DNA of 64,000 bases from FEN-1279 sp964501535 (GTDB lineage Bacteria; Bacteroidota; Ignavibacteria; Tepidaquicellales; Tepidaquicellaceae), in contig CAZCSV010000003.1 in assembly GCA_964501535.1 (NCBI GenBank), positions 252,803-316,802 on the forward strand. Direction: 5' to 3'. The position numbers and the translations under genes were made by a program. Under the pieces are notes generated by a model. It was given only the letters and a program-made list of their open reading frames with translations, made no database searches and was not told the origin of the DNA. Position 1 is the stretch's first letter, and each line of letters opens with the position of its first letter. Positions 26,780 to 36,551 of this stretch are shown one piece after another.

Positions 26780-28561
26780 TTAAACTTTATGGTACATCAT
26801 TTCGATTACATCTTTGTATTTTTCTTCGACATATTTTCTCTTTATTTTTAAAGTTGGTGTCAGCTCGCCCTCTTCTATGGTAAACGGTCTGCTCAACAAA
26901 GTAAACCTTCTGATTTTTTCGTGTACTGCAAGGTCTTTTTGCACCTCGTTCAAATCGGCTTCGATTTTTTTCAGAACCACCTGATTCGTCAACAACTCCG
27001 ATTCGACGGAAACATCCGCTCCGATTTTTTTTGCAAGAGAAGACAGTTCATTGAACTCGGGAACAATCAATGCGGTGACATACATACGGCTGTCACCAAT
27101 TACAAGCACCTGGTCGACATAAGGCAGCTGCAACACCAAATCCTCTATATGAGACGGTGCTATATACTTTCCGCCGGAAGATTTAAAGAGTGATTTTTTC
27201 CTGTCGGTTATCATCAGGTTGCCGTTTATATGCCAGTCACCGAGGTCACCTGTATGCATCCATCCGTCAACGATAGCGGCATTTGTCTCTTCAGGATTGT
27301 TATAATATCCTTTCATCACCAAATCACCTTTTACCAGAATTTCGCCGTCCTCAGCCAATTTAACCTCATTCCCCATCACTGGTCTGCCTACGGTACCATA
27401 TTCCAAGAAACTCGGCAGATTCACACTTATAACAGGGGATGTTTCGGTCATTCCATAACCTTCAAGGGTAGTAATTCCAATAGCTTCGAAAAATTCACCG
27501 ACTGTTTTATTCAAAGCTCCGCCGCCCGAGACAAAAAATCTCAGTCTCCCGCCTGTTTTTTCGCGTATTTTATGATATACAAGTTTATCGAAAAGCTTCC
27601 ACCTGAACGAGGATTTATTTTTTCCGTTTGTCTTAGCATAGTAAACAGCAAAGAGGAATAATTTTTTCTTATAACCGCTTGGCATTTCGTCGCCGCTTTT
27701 CATCAGGCGGTTGTACATTTTATCCAGAAGTCTCGGGACTGTAATCACCAGGGTCGGCTTAACTTCAGCCATCTGCACACCTATAGTATCGATGCTCTGT
27801 GCATAATAAATTTTCGAGCCCGAGAAAAACGCAAGATAGTAACCTGCAGTCCTTTCATAAATATGAGAATACGGAAGGTAGGAGAGGAACACATCTTTTT
27901 CCGTAATAGGAAGAGTATTCATACAGGCAATCACGTTGGAATACAAGTTCTTTTGCGTAAGCATAACTCCTTTCGGGACGCCGGTCGTTCCGGATGTATA
28001 GATTATGGTAACTAAATCTTCATCATCGATATTATTCAGGATATCTTCCACATTTCCGATTAACTTTTTCCTGTCGAATTTTATTTTATCTTTCATTATA
28101 TCCGAAAAAGCTATGACGGAATCATCAGAATATTTAGTTTTCAAGTCGTTGTACGAAATGATATATTTGAGACAGGGAATTTCCGCTCTGACCTTCAGTA
28201 ATTTTTCCATCTGCAAGTTATTAGACACAAAGCATACAACGCTATCGGAATCGTTAAGAATATATTTTATAGATTCAGGGCTAAGCGTGGTATAAATCGG
28301 AACATTAATGAAACCCGACAAGATGCAGGCCATATCGGTAATGACCCATTCGGTGCGGTTTTCCGAAATTATAGCGAGCTTACTGCCCGGCTGAATACCG
28401 ATATTGAAAAGATATTCCCTGAGAGTAAATATCCTGTTATAAAGCTCGGTTCTGTCCAATCCGTGATATTTATTTTCGGATTTGGTAAAGATAAACTCTT
28501 CAGAGGGGTTATGGTTATTTATGGAATTTAAAATAAGCTGTACTAAAGTTTTCCGTGACAT
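26780..28561 (-). CDS. Long-chain fatty-acid-CoA ligase (AMP-forming)
   Basis: 593 aa. Adenylate-forming signatures in order: IIYTSGTTGVPKGVMLTQ (P-loop-like A3), LEGYGMTETSPVIS (A5), MHTGDLGDW (A7) and ITDRKKSLFKSSGGKYIAP (A8 with the catalytic Lys later). Length and motif order match the FadD15-like long-chain acyl-CoA synthetases. It activates fatty acids for beta-oxidation or lipid synthesis. It starts 51 bp before the nuoA start side of the operon on the same strand, but is functionally separate. Confidence 0.9.
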   Translation of the reverse strand: MSRKTLVQLILNSINNHNPSEEFIFTKSENKYHGLDRTELYNRIFTLREYLFNIGIQPGSKLAIISENRTEWVITDMACILSGFINVPIYTTLSPESIKYILNDSDSVVCFVSNNLQMEKLLKVRAEIPCLKYIISYNDLKTKYSDDSVIAFSDIMKDKIKFDRKKLIGNVEDILNNIDDEDLVTIIYTSGTTGVPKGVMLTQKNLYSNVIACMNTLPITEKDVFLSYLPYSHIYERTAGYYLAFFSGSKIYYAQSIDTIGVQMAEVKPTLVITVPRLLDKMYNRLMKSGDEMPSGYKKKLFLFAVYYAKTNGKNKSSFRWKLFDKLVYHKIREKTGGRLRFFVSGGGALNKTVGEFFEAIGITTLEGYGMTETSPVISVNLPSFLEYGTVGRPVMGNEVKLAEDGEILVKGDLVMKGYYNNPEETNAAIVDGWMHTGDLGDWHINGNLMITDRKKSLFKSSGGKYIAPSHIEDLVLQLPYVDQVLVIGDSRMYVTALIVPEFNELSSLAKKIGADVSVESELLTNQVVLKKIEADLNEVQKDLAVHEKIRRFTLLSRPFTIEEGELTPTLKIKRKYVEEKYKDVIEMMYHKV

Positions 28562-28708
28562 ATATTTTGATTTACACTAAAGTATGAAATATAAAGTAAT
28601 TATATATTTAATATTAAAAAATGGAAAAAAATTAATTAGGAACAACGGGTTTACACGGATAAAAAACAGGATAAATAGATGTAATACAGCCGAAATATAA
28701 ATAATAAC

Positions 28709-28739
28709 TTGCAAATAAATGCTATTACATATAAATTTG
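28709..28739 (+). promoter_or_regulatory. Promoter TTG-N20-TAAATTTG
   Basis: TTG at 28709-28711 and TAAATTTG at 28732-28739 with a 20-bp spacer fit the Bacteroidota housekeeping consensus. The start codon at 28769 is 30 bp downstream. Confidence 0.75.
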
Positions 28740-28768
28740 ATTAACCCAATATCAGAAAGGATTTTCTA

Positions 28769-30166
28769 ATGGAGAAGGAAAGAAAGCCGAAGATATTAAA
28801 AAAACTACCGATTTATCTTTTTTATGCTTCGATATTTATTTTCCTGATTTCCTTTAATTTTCAAAACCCAAGAACCGGCGGATGGTATCAGCAGAATATG
28901 CCGAATTTGGGAGGAGTGCCATTAACAGATATTTTCTTTGCGGATAGTTTGAATGGTTATGCGACGACAGGAAATGACAATGCTATAGATACTTCATTTG
29001 TATTAAAAACTACAAATGGCGGGGATAATTGGTCAATTATTCTTACCGACCAAAGAGATTATGCAAGAGTTTTTTTCAATAATAAAGATACAGGCTTTGT
29101 TTGCGGAGGTCATGGAGATGGAGCCAAATTATACAAAACAATAAATGGCGGTATAAATTGGATTTCATTAAATATCCCGGGTGGCGGATTGTTATATCTA
29201 TCTGATATGAAAGTATTTAGTAAGGATAGTATATGGGTAACAGAAAGTAACACAATGGTTGGCGGAATATTTTTTACATCAAACGGCGGATTAAACTGGC
29301 AAAGCAGGTCTAACGGGCTATTGGCACCGCTTCCGAATAAAATGTATTTTTATAACAGCAGAATCGGTTATGCATCGGGTTCTAATTTAAGTCGTTTATT
29401 CAGAACGACAAATTCAGGAATAAATTGGGTTTCGATTCCGGGGAATAATGGTTTTAATGATATAGTATTTGTGGATAGTTTAACAGGATATAAAACATCA
29501 GACAGCACAAGAAAAACAACCGATGGAGGAATAACATGGATAGCACAGAAAAGACCGAAGTTAAGTCTAAATAATTCTTTATATGATTTTGCTTTAATAA
29601 ATAAAGATACTATTTGGGGAGTAGGAGGAACAATTTTAACTTCACTTGGAATAAGAGGTATCTTATATATTACAACAAATGGTGGTGTAAATTGGGGGTA
29701 TCAAATTCCTGATACAATTAACATAAATTTACATAGTTATTATTTTGCGAATTTTTTAAATAAAAAAACAGGTTGGGCTTATGTTCCATTGGGTAGTGGT
29801 ACTGTTCCTTATGGAGGTATACATACATTAGTTGGTGGCAACGATACAACGTTTTATACTTCAATAAGCAAAATCATTCAGACAGTCCCGAAGAATTTTG
29901 AATTAAAACAAAACTATCCAAATCCGTATAACAATTCATCTTTAATTGAATATTATATAAACGAACCCGGCTGGGTGAAGCTGAAAATATTCGATATTGA
30001 AGGTAGAGAAATGGGAACATTAGTAAATGAAGAACAAAACACGGGTGGATACGGAATACCTGTATCGTTAAAACTATCCAGCGGAGTATATTTTTATAAA
30101 ATGATTTATATGAATAAAAAAGGAGAGATGCAGATGGATGCGAAGAAGATGGTGGTGATAAAATAA
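28769..30166 (+). CDS. Ycf48-like propeller surface protein, T9SS cargo
   Basis: 465 aa. A basic N-terminus and hydrophobic segment (about 13-29) act as signal peptide or anchor. Propeller repeats follow (LNGYATTGNDNAID..VLKTTNGGDNW, TGFVCGGHG..LYKTINGGINW, SGINWVSI, KTTDGGITW). The C-terminal ~85 residues are a T9SS domain (NYPNPYNNSSLIEY...MVVIK) slightly diverged from the NPFNP form. Surface-exposed; no enzymatic motif. It has a strong promoter of its own and the ribosome-binding sequence AGAAAGGA. Confidence 0.8.
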   Translation: MEKERKPKILKKLPIYLFYASIFIFLISFNFQNPRTGGWYQQNMPNLGGVPLTDIFFADSLNGYATTGNDNAIDTSFVLKTTNGGDNWSIILTDQRDYARVFFNNKDTGFVCGGHGDGAKLYKTINGGINWISLNIPGGGLLYLSDMKVFSKDSIWVTESNTMVGGIFFTSNGGLNWQSRSNGLLAPLPNKMYFYNSRIGYASGSNLSRLFRTTNSGINWVSIPGNNGFNDIVFVDSLTGYKTSDSTRKTTDGGITWIAQKRPKLSLNNSLYDFALINKDTIWGVGGTILTSLGIRGILYITTNGGVNWGYQIPDTININLHSYYFANFLNKKTGWAYVPLGSGTVPYGGIHTLVGGNDTTFYTSISKIIQTVPKNFELKQNYPNPYNNSSLIEYYINEPGWVKLKIFDIEGREMGTLVNEEQNTGGYGIPVSLKLSSGVYFYKMIYMNKKGEMQMDAKKMVVIK

Positions 30167-30188
30167 AGTATTAGTTTTTTAAATGAAT

Positions 30189-30208
30189 CCCATGGTTGAA
30201 ACCGTGGG
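30189..30208. repeat. REP-like palindromic hairpin
   Basis: CCCATGGTT and AACCGTGGG are near-perfect inverted arms (one G-U type pair) around a short loop, 23 bp after the stop at 30166. It may act as a terminator or be a dispersed REP-type element. Only one copy is present in this window. Confidence 0.5.
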
Positions 30209-30408
30209 CGACAACGAAATAAAAAATAATTTGTCTGTAAAATTTGAATTTTCAATCTTTTTTATTTCCCCTTGATTTCGAATGAATAAAATCATAATTT
30301 TATAAAAAATTAACCTAAAATACCTTTTTATACTTCATTTTTACTAATTATTTTCTAACTTAAGATTTATTTTTCAAAGAGTTAATAACTTAAAACTAAA
30401 TTTCTATT

Positions 30409-31254
30409 TTGAATAAAAAGATTCAAAAATGCTATTTTTGTATTGTTTTCAGCGCTATTGTAATGAGTATTCTAATTTATTCTTGCGAGAAGACGGACGA
30501 TACGGTAATAGACCCGATATTAAAAGCCCCGATACTTTCGGATTTATTTAAATCAAAAGATACGGTTTTCACCACATCGACGGCACCCGTTATAAACCTG
30601 AACACATCGGTTGCGGCAAGCACAAATGAAGGCGGGGAAATTAAATCGGTTACCTGCAAAATATTGTCTCCGCAAAATTCCGTACTTGCAACATACCAAA
30701 TGAGCGACAATGGTTCACTGCCGGATTCTGTTTCGGGAGACGGAAGGTATTCGTGCACGATAAATGTAACGGACATAACGTGCCTGTTGGTAGGACAGTA
30801 TTCAATTCAGTTTATAGCAGAAAATGCGGAAGGACTTATAAGTAACCAGATTAACAGTTCGCTTCCGGTAGTTATGACAAACAACACTGCGCCTTTTGTA
30901 TCGGGACTTTTTGCACCTGACAGCATAGCAATTCCCGTCTCGGGCTCGAGCATAAGCACATTATCTGTTTTTGCACTAGACTCAAACGGCTACTGCGATA
31001 TTAAGAGGGTTTTCTTTAATTCCTACAGACCCGACAGCACGATAACAGGCGGAAGCCCGTTTACTATGTATGATGACGGAAACATACCCGAGCACGGCGA
31101 CACCACTGCAGGTGACGGAAGATTTTCATTAATCATCCAGATAACATCCGCACAGACCACGACAGGCTGGTATACATTCAAATATCAGGCAGAAGACAAT
31201 TCAAGTCTTCTTAGCAATCAGTTAACAGGAAGAATTTATATATATCGTCCATAA
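30409..31254 (+). CDS. Surface lipoprotein with Ig-like domains
   Basis: 281 aa, TTG start. A lipobox (LIYSC, Cys at about residue 26) marks it as a lipoprotein. Two beta-sandwich-like halves follow, each containing the parallel phrases LPDSVSGDGRYSCTINVTD and HGDTTAGDGRFSLIIQITS, pointing to duplicated Ig-like domains of the kind found in repeat-rich outer-membrane lipoproteins. It starts a same-strand cluster with 31257 and two PorV-like genes and has 2 bp to the next ORF, so translational coupling is likely. Function unknown; a surface accessory of secretion is inferred from context. Confidence 0.7.
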   Translation: MNKKIQKCYFCIVFSAIVMSILIYSCEKTDDTVIDPILKAPILSDLFKSKDTVFTTSTAPVINLNTSVAASTNEGGEIKSVTCKILSPQNSVLATYQMSDNGSLPDSVSGDGRYSCTINVTDITCLLVGQYSIQFIAENAEGLISNQINSSLPVVMTNNTAPFVSGLFAPDSIAIPVSGSSISTLSVFALDSNGYCDIKRVFFNSYRPDSTITGGSPFTMYDDGNIPEHGDTTAGDGRFSLIIQITSAQTTTGWYTFKYQAEDNSSLLSNQLTGRIYIYRP

Positions 31255-31256
31255 AA

Positions 31257-32888
31257 ATGAAAATGAATAAATTAAATATATTAATATCAATCTTTATCTT
31301 AACAGGTTTTTTAAACGCCCAGCATATTACGCATCCGAAGGAATACAAGCTTTCCAAGCAAGCTTTCAGGGAATTTAAAATAAGTAATACTGACAAAAAG
31401 CCTTTACTAGTGACGGTGAATCCAAACAGGTCGAAATACCCAATTAGCAATTTCATAGTAAGGATAATTCCATTCGGGGACACAGTCTGGTTTTCGACAG
31501 GAAGCGGGCTGATGAGAACTGTCGACAGGTTCAATACGTTCGACAATTATTACGATTTAGCTCCGTTCGGGATAGACGACATGTCGGGACTGGCTGTATA
31601 TAAGAATATAGTTGTTGTTGCTACAGCAACGACTGAGGAAATAAGCGGAGAAGACATCCCTGTAGGAACGGGAATCAAGGTATCGACTGATTACGGAGTA
31701 AACTGGAATTCATTTCCACAGCCTGTAGACGGCAGATATGACACATCGATAGTTTACGGAAATAACATTTTATACGCGCTTCCGGTAGTAGTACCCCAGC
31801 AAAACCTGTCTTATGACATAGAAATAACGAGAAATAAAAGCGATTTGAACAATTACACAATCTGGATTACATCATGGGGCGGGGGCTTGAGAAAATCGAC
31901 CGATTACGGAAACACATGGCAGAGAGTGGTATTGCCTCCTGACGACCTCGACAGCATAAGAATAATAGATACGGGTTATACTTTCAGCGTTAATGTCCGG
32001 AACAATTACAATCAAACACCTTTCTGCATTAAAGCATTAAACGATTCGACTATTTTCGTCGGAACAGCGAATGGGATAAACAAATCTACAGACTGGGGAT
32101 TGAGCTGGAGGAAATACAGTTATCAGAATTCAGGTTCAGGCACAAGCAGAATATCGGGTAACTTTGTAGTAAATCTGCACATACAGAGATACGGAGGGAA
32201 AGACATTATTTGGGGAGCATGCAGAAGGGCAAACGACAATAACGAAATCAACGCAATCAGCTACACAACAAATTACGGGACAAACTGGGCTTACACACTT
32301 GCAGACATACAGCCAAGGAACATCAGCTCTAAAGATTCCATTGTATATGCGGAATCGGATAACGGTTTATGGAGAAGCTATTTCGGAAAATTCGACTGGA
32401 CAAAGCCGGGTTTGATTTACGACGAGGTGACCAAGGACCAACTGAGAACAAGCAATTTTTATTCGGGTGCATATCTAAACGATACGCTTTATTTCGGAAG
32501 CGGGGACGGTTTATGCAGGACGATAGAAAACGGCCAGCCATGGACTGCGAAATGGAAAATATTCAGAGCAATGAAGGTGATAGATTTGAATTCCGACATT
32601 AAGACATACGCGGCACCGAATCCATTTTCACCAAACTATGAAGTTGCGAGAATATTTTATAAATCGGGAAAGCCAACTTCAAAAATCACCATAAAGATAT
32701 TCGATTTCGGTATGAATCCGGTAAGAACGGTAATTCAAAACGCAATGAGAAACAGTCCGGATGAACTATTTACGATATGGGACGGCAAAAATAACGAAGG
32801 ATATCAGGTAGCAAACGGGGTGTATTTTTACAGAATAGAGATAGATGAAGACACGCCCGTCTGGGGAAAAATTTTAGTATTACAGTAA
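31257..32888 (+). CDS. Propeller-like secreted protein with FlgD-type/T9SS C-terminus
   Basis: 543 aa. Signal peptide (LNAQ, about residue 22). The middle has BNR-like units (GIKVSTDYGVNWNSF, RKSTDYGNTWQRV, NKSTDWGLSWRKY, TTNYGTNWAY). The last ~90 residues form a FlgD Ig-like/T9SS-type domain: APNPFSPNY, KIFDFGMNPVRTV, WDGKNNEGYQVANGVYFY, ending KILVLQ. This is a variant of the sorting domain in the other cargos here. It lies directly before the PorV-like genes. Confidence 0.78.
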   Translation: MKMNKLNILISIFILTGFLNAQHITHPKEYKLSKQAFREFKISNTDKKPLLVTVNPNRSKYPISNFIVRIIPFGDTVWFSTGSGLMRTVDRFNTFDNYYDLAPFGIDDMSGLAVYKNIVVVATATTEEISGEDIPVGTGIKVSTDYGVNWNSFPQPVDGRYDTSIVYGNNILYALPVVVPQQNLSYDIEITRNKSDLNNYTIWITSWGGGLRKSTDYGNTWQRVVLPPDDLDSIRIIDTGYTFSVNVRNNYNQTPFCIKALNDSTIFVGTANGINKSTDWGLSWRKYSYQNSGSGTSRISGNFVVNLHIQRYGGKDIIWGACRRANDNNEINAISYTTNYGTNWAYTLADIQPRNISSKDSIVYAESDNGLWRSYFGKFDWTKPGLIYDEVTKDQLRTSNFYSGAYLNDTLYFGSGDGLCRTIENGQPWTAKWKIFRAMKVIDLNSDIKTYAAPNPFSPNYEVARIFYKSGKPTSKITIKIFDFGMNPVRTVIQNAMRNSPDELFTIWDGKNNEGYQVANGVYFYRIEIDEDTPVWGKILVLQ

Positions 32889-32905
32889 AAAATAAACTAT
32901 TATTA

Positions 32906-33940
32906 ATGTATAAAAAGATTTTTTTAATACTGACGATTTTAATCGTTTACTGCACAGGTGCGGAAGCGCAGTCAGGCAGTTATGCGGGAAGCTTTGCAAG
33001 AATGGGTTTCGGGGCACGAGGTCTTGCTTTAGGGAACGCAATGGTATCGGATATATTCGGAGATGTCAGCGGGTATTACAATCCTTCGCTTGCATGTTTT
33101 CAGGAACAGGGAATACTGAATTTTGGATACACAGCCATGACCTTAGACAGGAGGCTGAATTTTGTCGGTTTCGCAAAGAAATTTAAAATTCCCAAACAGG
33201 AAAAAGGCGGAGCGGGTATAACGCTTTCCTGGATAAATTCGGGAGTATCCGATATAGACGGAAGGGATAACGATGCGAAACAGATTGGTATGTTATCAAC
33301 ATATGAAAACCAGTTTTATCTCGGGACAGGCTTTCTGCTCGACGAGAATCTCTCATTCGGGGTAGGTTTCAAACTTTATTATTCGAAATTATATGATGAA
33401 GTAAAATCATCATCTATTGCATTTGACCTTGGTGCAATTTACAGGGTAAGACCCGACCTGAGTATAGGTGCAGCAATCAGGGATATTTCTGCAAAGTATA
33501 AATGGGAGACATCGAATATATACAACGAACTGGGAACCACCACGGAAAACAAATTCCCCGTACTTGCAGATATTGGGGCGACTTATCTTTTACCAAAAAA
33601 CCTCGGTATTGCTTCAATCGAATTTGAGACAATGATAAACCCGAGATTTGAGACCAAAGATACCTCAGGAGCCGTTACAAAAAGTGAAAGGACATATAAT
33701 TACATATTAAAATTCGGAACGGAGTTAAGGCTATCGGAACAGCTGAAAATAAGAGCAGGTGTTGACAGAATGGATTTCAATGCAGATGACTTCTGGGGAA
33801 ATATCAAGCCAGGATTCGGTGTAGGTTTTTATAAATCTTTTTCCAAGGATGTAGCACTGGGGCTGGATTATTCGTTCCAACTCGAACCGTTTACGCACGA
33901 GCCGATTCACAATATCGGTATTGGTTTTAAATTTAAATAA
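32906..33940 (+). CDS. PorV/PorQ-family outer-membrane protein
   Basis: 344 aa. Signal peptide (AEAQ, about residue 22). The family start motif AGSFARMGFGARGLALGNAM is followed by a beta-barrel of alternating residues, ending in the short aromatic HNIGIGFKFK. PorV homologues are FadL-like barrels that shuttle T9SS cargo to the surface attachment complex, so this fits the many CTD cargos nearby. Paralogous to the next gene, suggesting duplication with different cargo or complex partners. Confidence 0.83.
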   Translation: MYKKIFLILTILIVYCTGAEAQSGSYAGSFARMGFGARGLALGNAMVSDIFGDVSGYYNPSLACFQEQGILNFGYTAMTLDRRLNFVGFAKKFKIPKQEKGGAGITLSWINSGVSDIDGRDNDAKQIGMLSTYENQFYLGTGFLLDENLSFGVGFKLYYSKLYDEVKSSSIAFDLGAIYRVRPDLSIGAAIRDISAKYKWETSNIYNELGTTTENKFPVLADIGATYLLPKNLGIASIEFETMINPRFETKDTSGAVTKSERTYNYILKFGTELRLSEQLKIRAGVDRMDFNADDFWGNIKPGFGVGFYKSFSKDVALGLDYSFQLEPFTHEPIHNIGIGFKFK

Positions 33941-33979
33941 TTTGTTTTAAATAATTTAAATAAGTATTTTAACTCAATT

Positions 33980-34876
33980 ATGAAGAAAATATTCATCACA
34001 ATATTCATTTTACTGACAGCAATTACATTAAACGCGCAGAATGACGGAACTGCAAATACGGGGCTTGCTTTTTTAAAGCTTGGTGTAGGTGCCAGAGCAC
34101 TTGCAATGGGAGATGCATATTCCTCCATATGTGATGACGGAACTGCCGTAATATACAATCCGGCTCGATTAAACTCCGGAAAAGATAATAACGTTACGCT
34201 GATGTACAATTCTGCCATGAAAGATTTAACAAATAATTTCATAGGAGTAAAATTCAAATTCAACAAATTCGGTCTTGGCTTAGGATTATTTAAAACAAAT
34301 ATAGCGGACATTGAGATAAGAACCATTCCGGGAGCGCCAGTCGATAAATTCGATGCTCAGAATCTATCTCTGAATCTTTCATTATGCTATGAAATATACG
34401 AGAATATAACGTTAGGGGTAACGTCAAAGATGCTATACGAAAAAATATACATAGACGAATCCTCCGGTTACGGTTTTGATATCGGTACAAATTACAAAAG
34501 AGATAATCTAAGTTTTTCATTCGTGCTTTCCAATCTCGGTTCGATTAACGAATTGAAAAATACGAGCACAAAACTGCCGACAGCAATAAGATTCGGCAGT
34601 GCATATTCATTTGCGAAAAGTAATTTTAATTTCATACTTGCACTCGAGGGATACAAAGTACTTGACGGAGGAAAATTACATATAAATTCGGGGGGAGAAG
34701 TGTGTTACAAGGACCTGTTATTCATCAGGGCGGGTTATCAGACTGCATACGAAAACAAAGGTTTTACAACAGGATTGGGATTTAAATATAAAGGTATAAT
34801 GCTGGATTATGCTTTTATTCCGTATTCGGATTCGTTTGGAACGAGCAATACAATATCCTTAGGATTTAATTTTTAA
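33980..34876 (+). CDS. PorV/PorQ-family outer-membrane protein (second copy)
   Basis: 298 aa. Signal peptide (LNAQ, about residue 19), then the hallmark NTGLAFLKLGVGARALAMGDAY and YNPARLNS. The C-terminus ends SNTISLGFNF, as expected for a barrel recognised by the BAM machinery. About 46 residues shorter than its neighbour. The stop overlaps the next gene's ATG by one base (TAATG), linking it physically to the polysaccharide cluster. Confidence 0.83.
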   Translation: MKKIFITIFILLTAITLNAQNDGTANTGLAFLKLGVGARALAMGDAYSSICDDGTAVIYNPARLNSGKDNNVTLMYNSAMKDLTNNFIGVKFKFNKFGLGLGLFKTNIADIEIRTIPGAPVDKFDAQNLSLNLSLCYEIYENITLGVTSKMLYEKIYIDESSGYGFDIGTNYKRDNLSFSFVLSNLGSINELKNTSTKLPTAIRFGSAYSFAKSNFNFILALEGYKVLDGGKLHINSGGEVCYKDLLFIRAGYQTAYENKGFTTGLGFKYKGIMLDYAFIPYSDSFGTSNTISLGFNF

Positions 34877-36549
34877 TGTTTAATAAAATATTAAATTATT
34901 TAAACGACAGAAAAAATTCTTTCAAGATATTTTTTCTAATAGTCGTTTTTCTGTCTGTCGTAAAATTACCGGCACTTTTTACTGCTGATATACAGCCCTG
35001 GGATGAGGGTATGTATGCCACAAGGGTACTATCCATTCATTTAAACGGTGATTTCATAGACCAGAGCGAGCATTCGGTTGGCAGGTTTTATTCAAGTTCA
35101 CACCCTCCCCTATTAATCTGGATAGGATATTTCTGTTCTGTTTTATTTGGAACTAATTCCGTTACGTTAAAATTTATTCCTTTCATATTCAGTCTTTTAA
35201 GCATTCTGCTTTTAATTTTAATCGGCAGAAACATGTTCAATTCCATATCCGGAATTATTGCCGCTGTTGTTTTTTCAAGCAACATTATATTCAGTGTGTT
35301 TTCGAAAAGATTTCAGTTCGATATGCCGTATACATTTTTTATACTGCTTTCCTTTTACCTGTTTCTTTTATATACGAATAACAAGAAAGCGGTATACAAC
35401 ATACTTGGGGGAGTTGTATTCGGTCTTTGTTTAATGGTAAAAATACTTGTCGGATTTTACATACCGATAATAATATTAGTCTCTTTAATTTTTTTAAGGA
35501 AGAGAATCAATTATAAGTTATCAGATTTAATTATTTTCACGTTAATCGGAATACTTATTGCTCTTCCTTGGCATTTATACATGCTGAGCCTGCACGGCAA
35601 GGAATTCACGGATTATTTTTTCGGGTTTCACATACTCGACAGGGCATTTGTAGGGGTGGAGCACAACACAAAAGGTTCCGGTTATTTGTATCATATAAAT
35701 TATTTGCTTTCGATAATTCCATACTCGATTCTGATATTCGTCACGCTGGTAAAAGACATCATAAAATTCAAGGAATTAGACAGCAAAAAAATATTTTTAA
35801 TTATATGGTTTTTGACAGGATTAGCCATAATAACCATTTTCAAAACAAAACTCGAAGTATATGTTTTATTGATTTTAGCTCCCGGCAGTCTGATGCTATC
35901 GGACTATATTTACAATTTAAGCAAAGCGAGCAAGAAGGAAAAGCTAGCATTAGTCATACTCACTGCTTTAAATATCATATGGTCATTATCTTTATTTTTA
36001 AGAAGCAATTTAACATACAAGAGTATTTTCTCACAAAACTTATTCATTTCGATTTCTTTAATTATCCTGTTATTTCTAATCTTATATTTCACCATAAATT
36101 TTTTTTCAAAGGTACTTTCAGTAATAAATTTTTATTATGTTTTTATTTTTTTATTTTGCATTGGTATAAATACTTTTTATTTATTTCATACGCCTGAATG
36201 GGAAGATACTTACGAGATAAGATTCATCAAATCGGAGATTGAAAAAAGCAAAAGGAAAAATATTGTATATATAGGTTCTAATTACAGGGCAAATCCGCAA
36301 TTCAGCTTTTACTTTGATGGTCTGGATCTGGGCTGGAAAAACAATAAATATAATTATGAATTAATCGATACGAAAAACGGTATAGAAGAAGTGAAGAGCA
36401 AACTAAACGGATTAAACGTCAAGGATAACAACATAATTGTAGAGAAAGACAATATAAACAGAAGCGAATACGAGGAATCAAAGAATTTCATTCCGGCGGA
36501 TTTTAAATTAATATATCAAACAAGAGGATACGAACTTTATCAAAAATAA
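34876..36549 (+). CDS. GT39-type (ArnT/PMT-like) membrane glycosyltransferase
   Basis: 557 aa with about 11-12 membrane segments. The first periplasmic loop holds IQPWDEGMYATRV, whose acidic residues match the catalytic loop of GT39 enzymes, followed by SSHPPLLIWIGYF. Such enzymes transfer a sugar from an undecaprenyl-phosphate donor to lipid A, protein or polysaccharide in the periplasm. A soluble C-terminal ~100 residues is present. Likely the first gene of the surface glycan cluster that follows. Confidence 0.82.
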   Translation: MFNKILNYLNDRKNSFKIFFLIVVFLSVVKLPALFTADIQPWDEGMYATRVLSIHLNGDFIDQSEHSVGRFYSSSHPPLLIWIGYFCSVLFGTNSVTLKFIPFIFSLLSILLLILIGRNMFNSISGIIAAVVFSSNIIFSVFSKRFQFDMPYTFFILLSFYLFLLYTNNKKAVYNILGGVVFGLCLMVKILVGFYIPIIILVSLIFLRKRINYKLSDLIIFTLIGILIALPWHLYMLSLHGKEFTDYFFGFHILDRAFVGVEHNTKGSGYLYHINYLLSIIPYSILIFVTLVKDIIKFKELDSKKIFLIIWFLTGLAIITIFKTKLEVYVLLILAPGSLMLSDYIYNLSKASKKEKLALVILTALNIIWSLSLFLRSNLTYKSIFSQNLFISISLIILLFLILYFTINFFSKVLSVINFYYVFIFLFCIGINTFYLFHTPEWEDTYEIRFIKSEIEKSKRKNIVYIGSNYRANPQFSFYFDGLDLGWKNNKYNYELIDTKNGIEEVKSKLNGLNVKDNNIIVEKDNINRSEYEESKNFIPADFKLIYQTRGYELYQK

Positions 36550-36551
36550 TT

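Noticed and set aside
35568..36197. A 209-codon plus-strand ORF inside the GT39 gene
   Set aside because: Same strand, different frame, fully covered by a membrane glycosyltransferase with conserved motifs; its translation has no recognisable domain.
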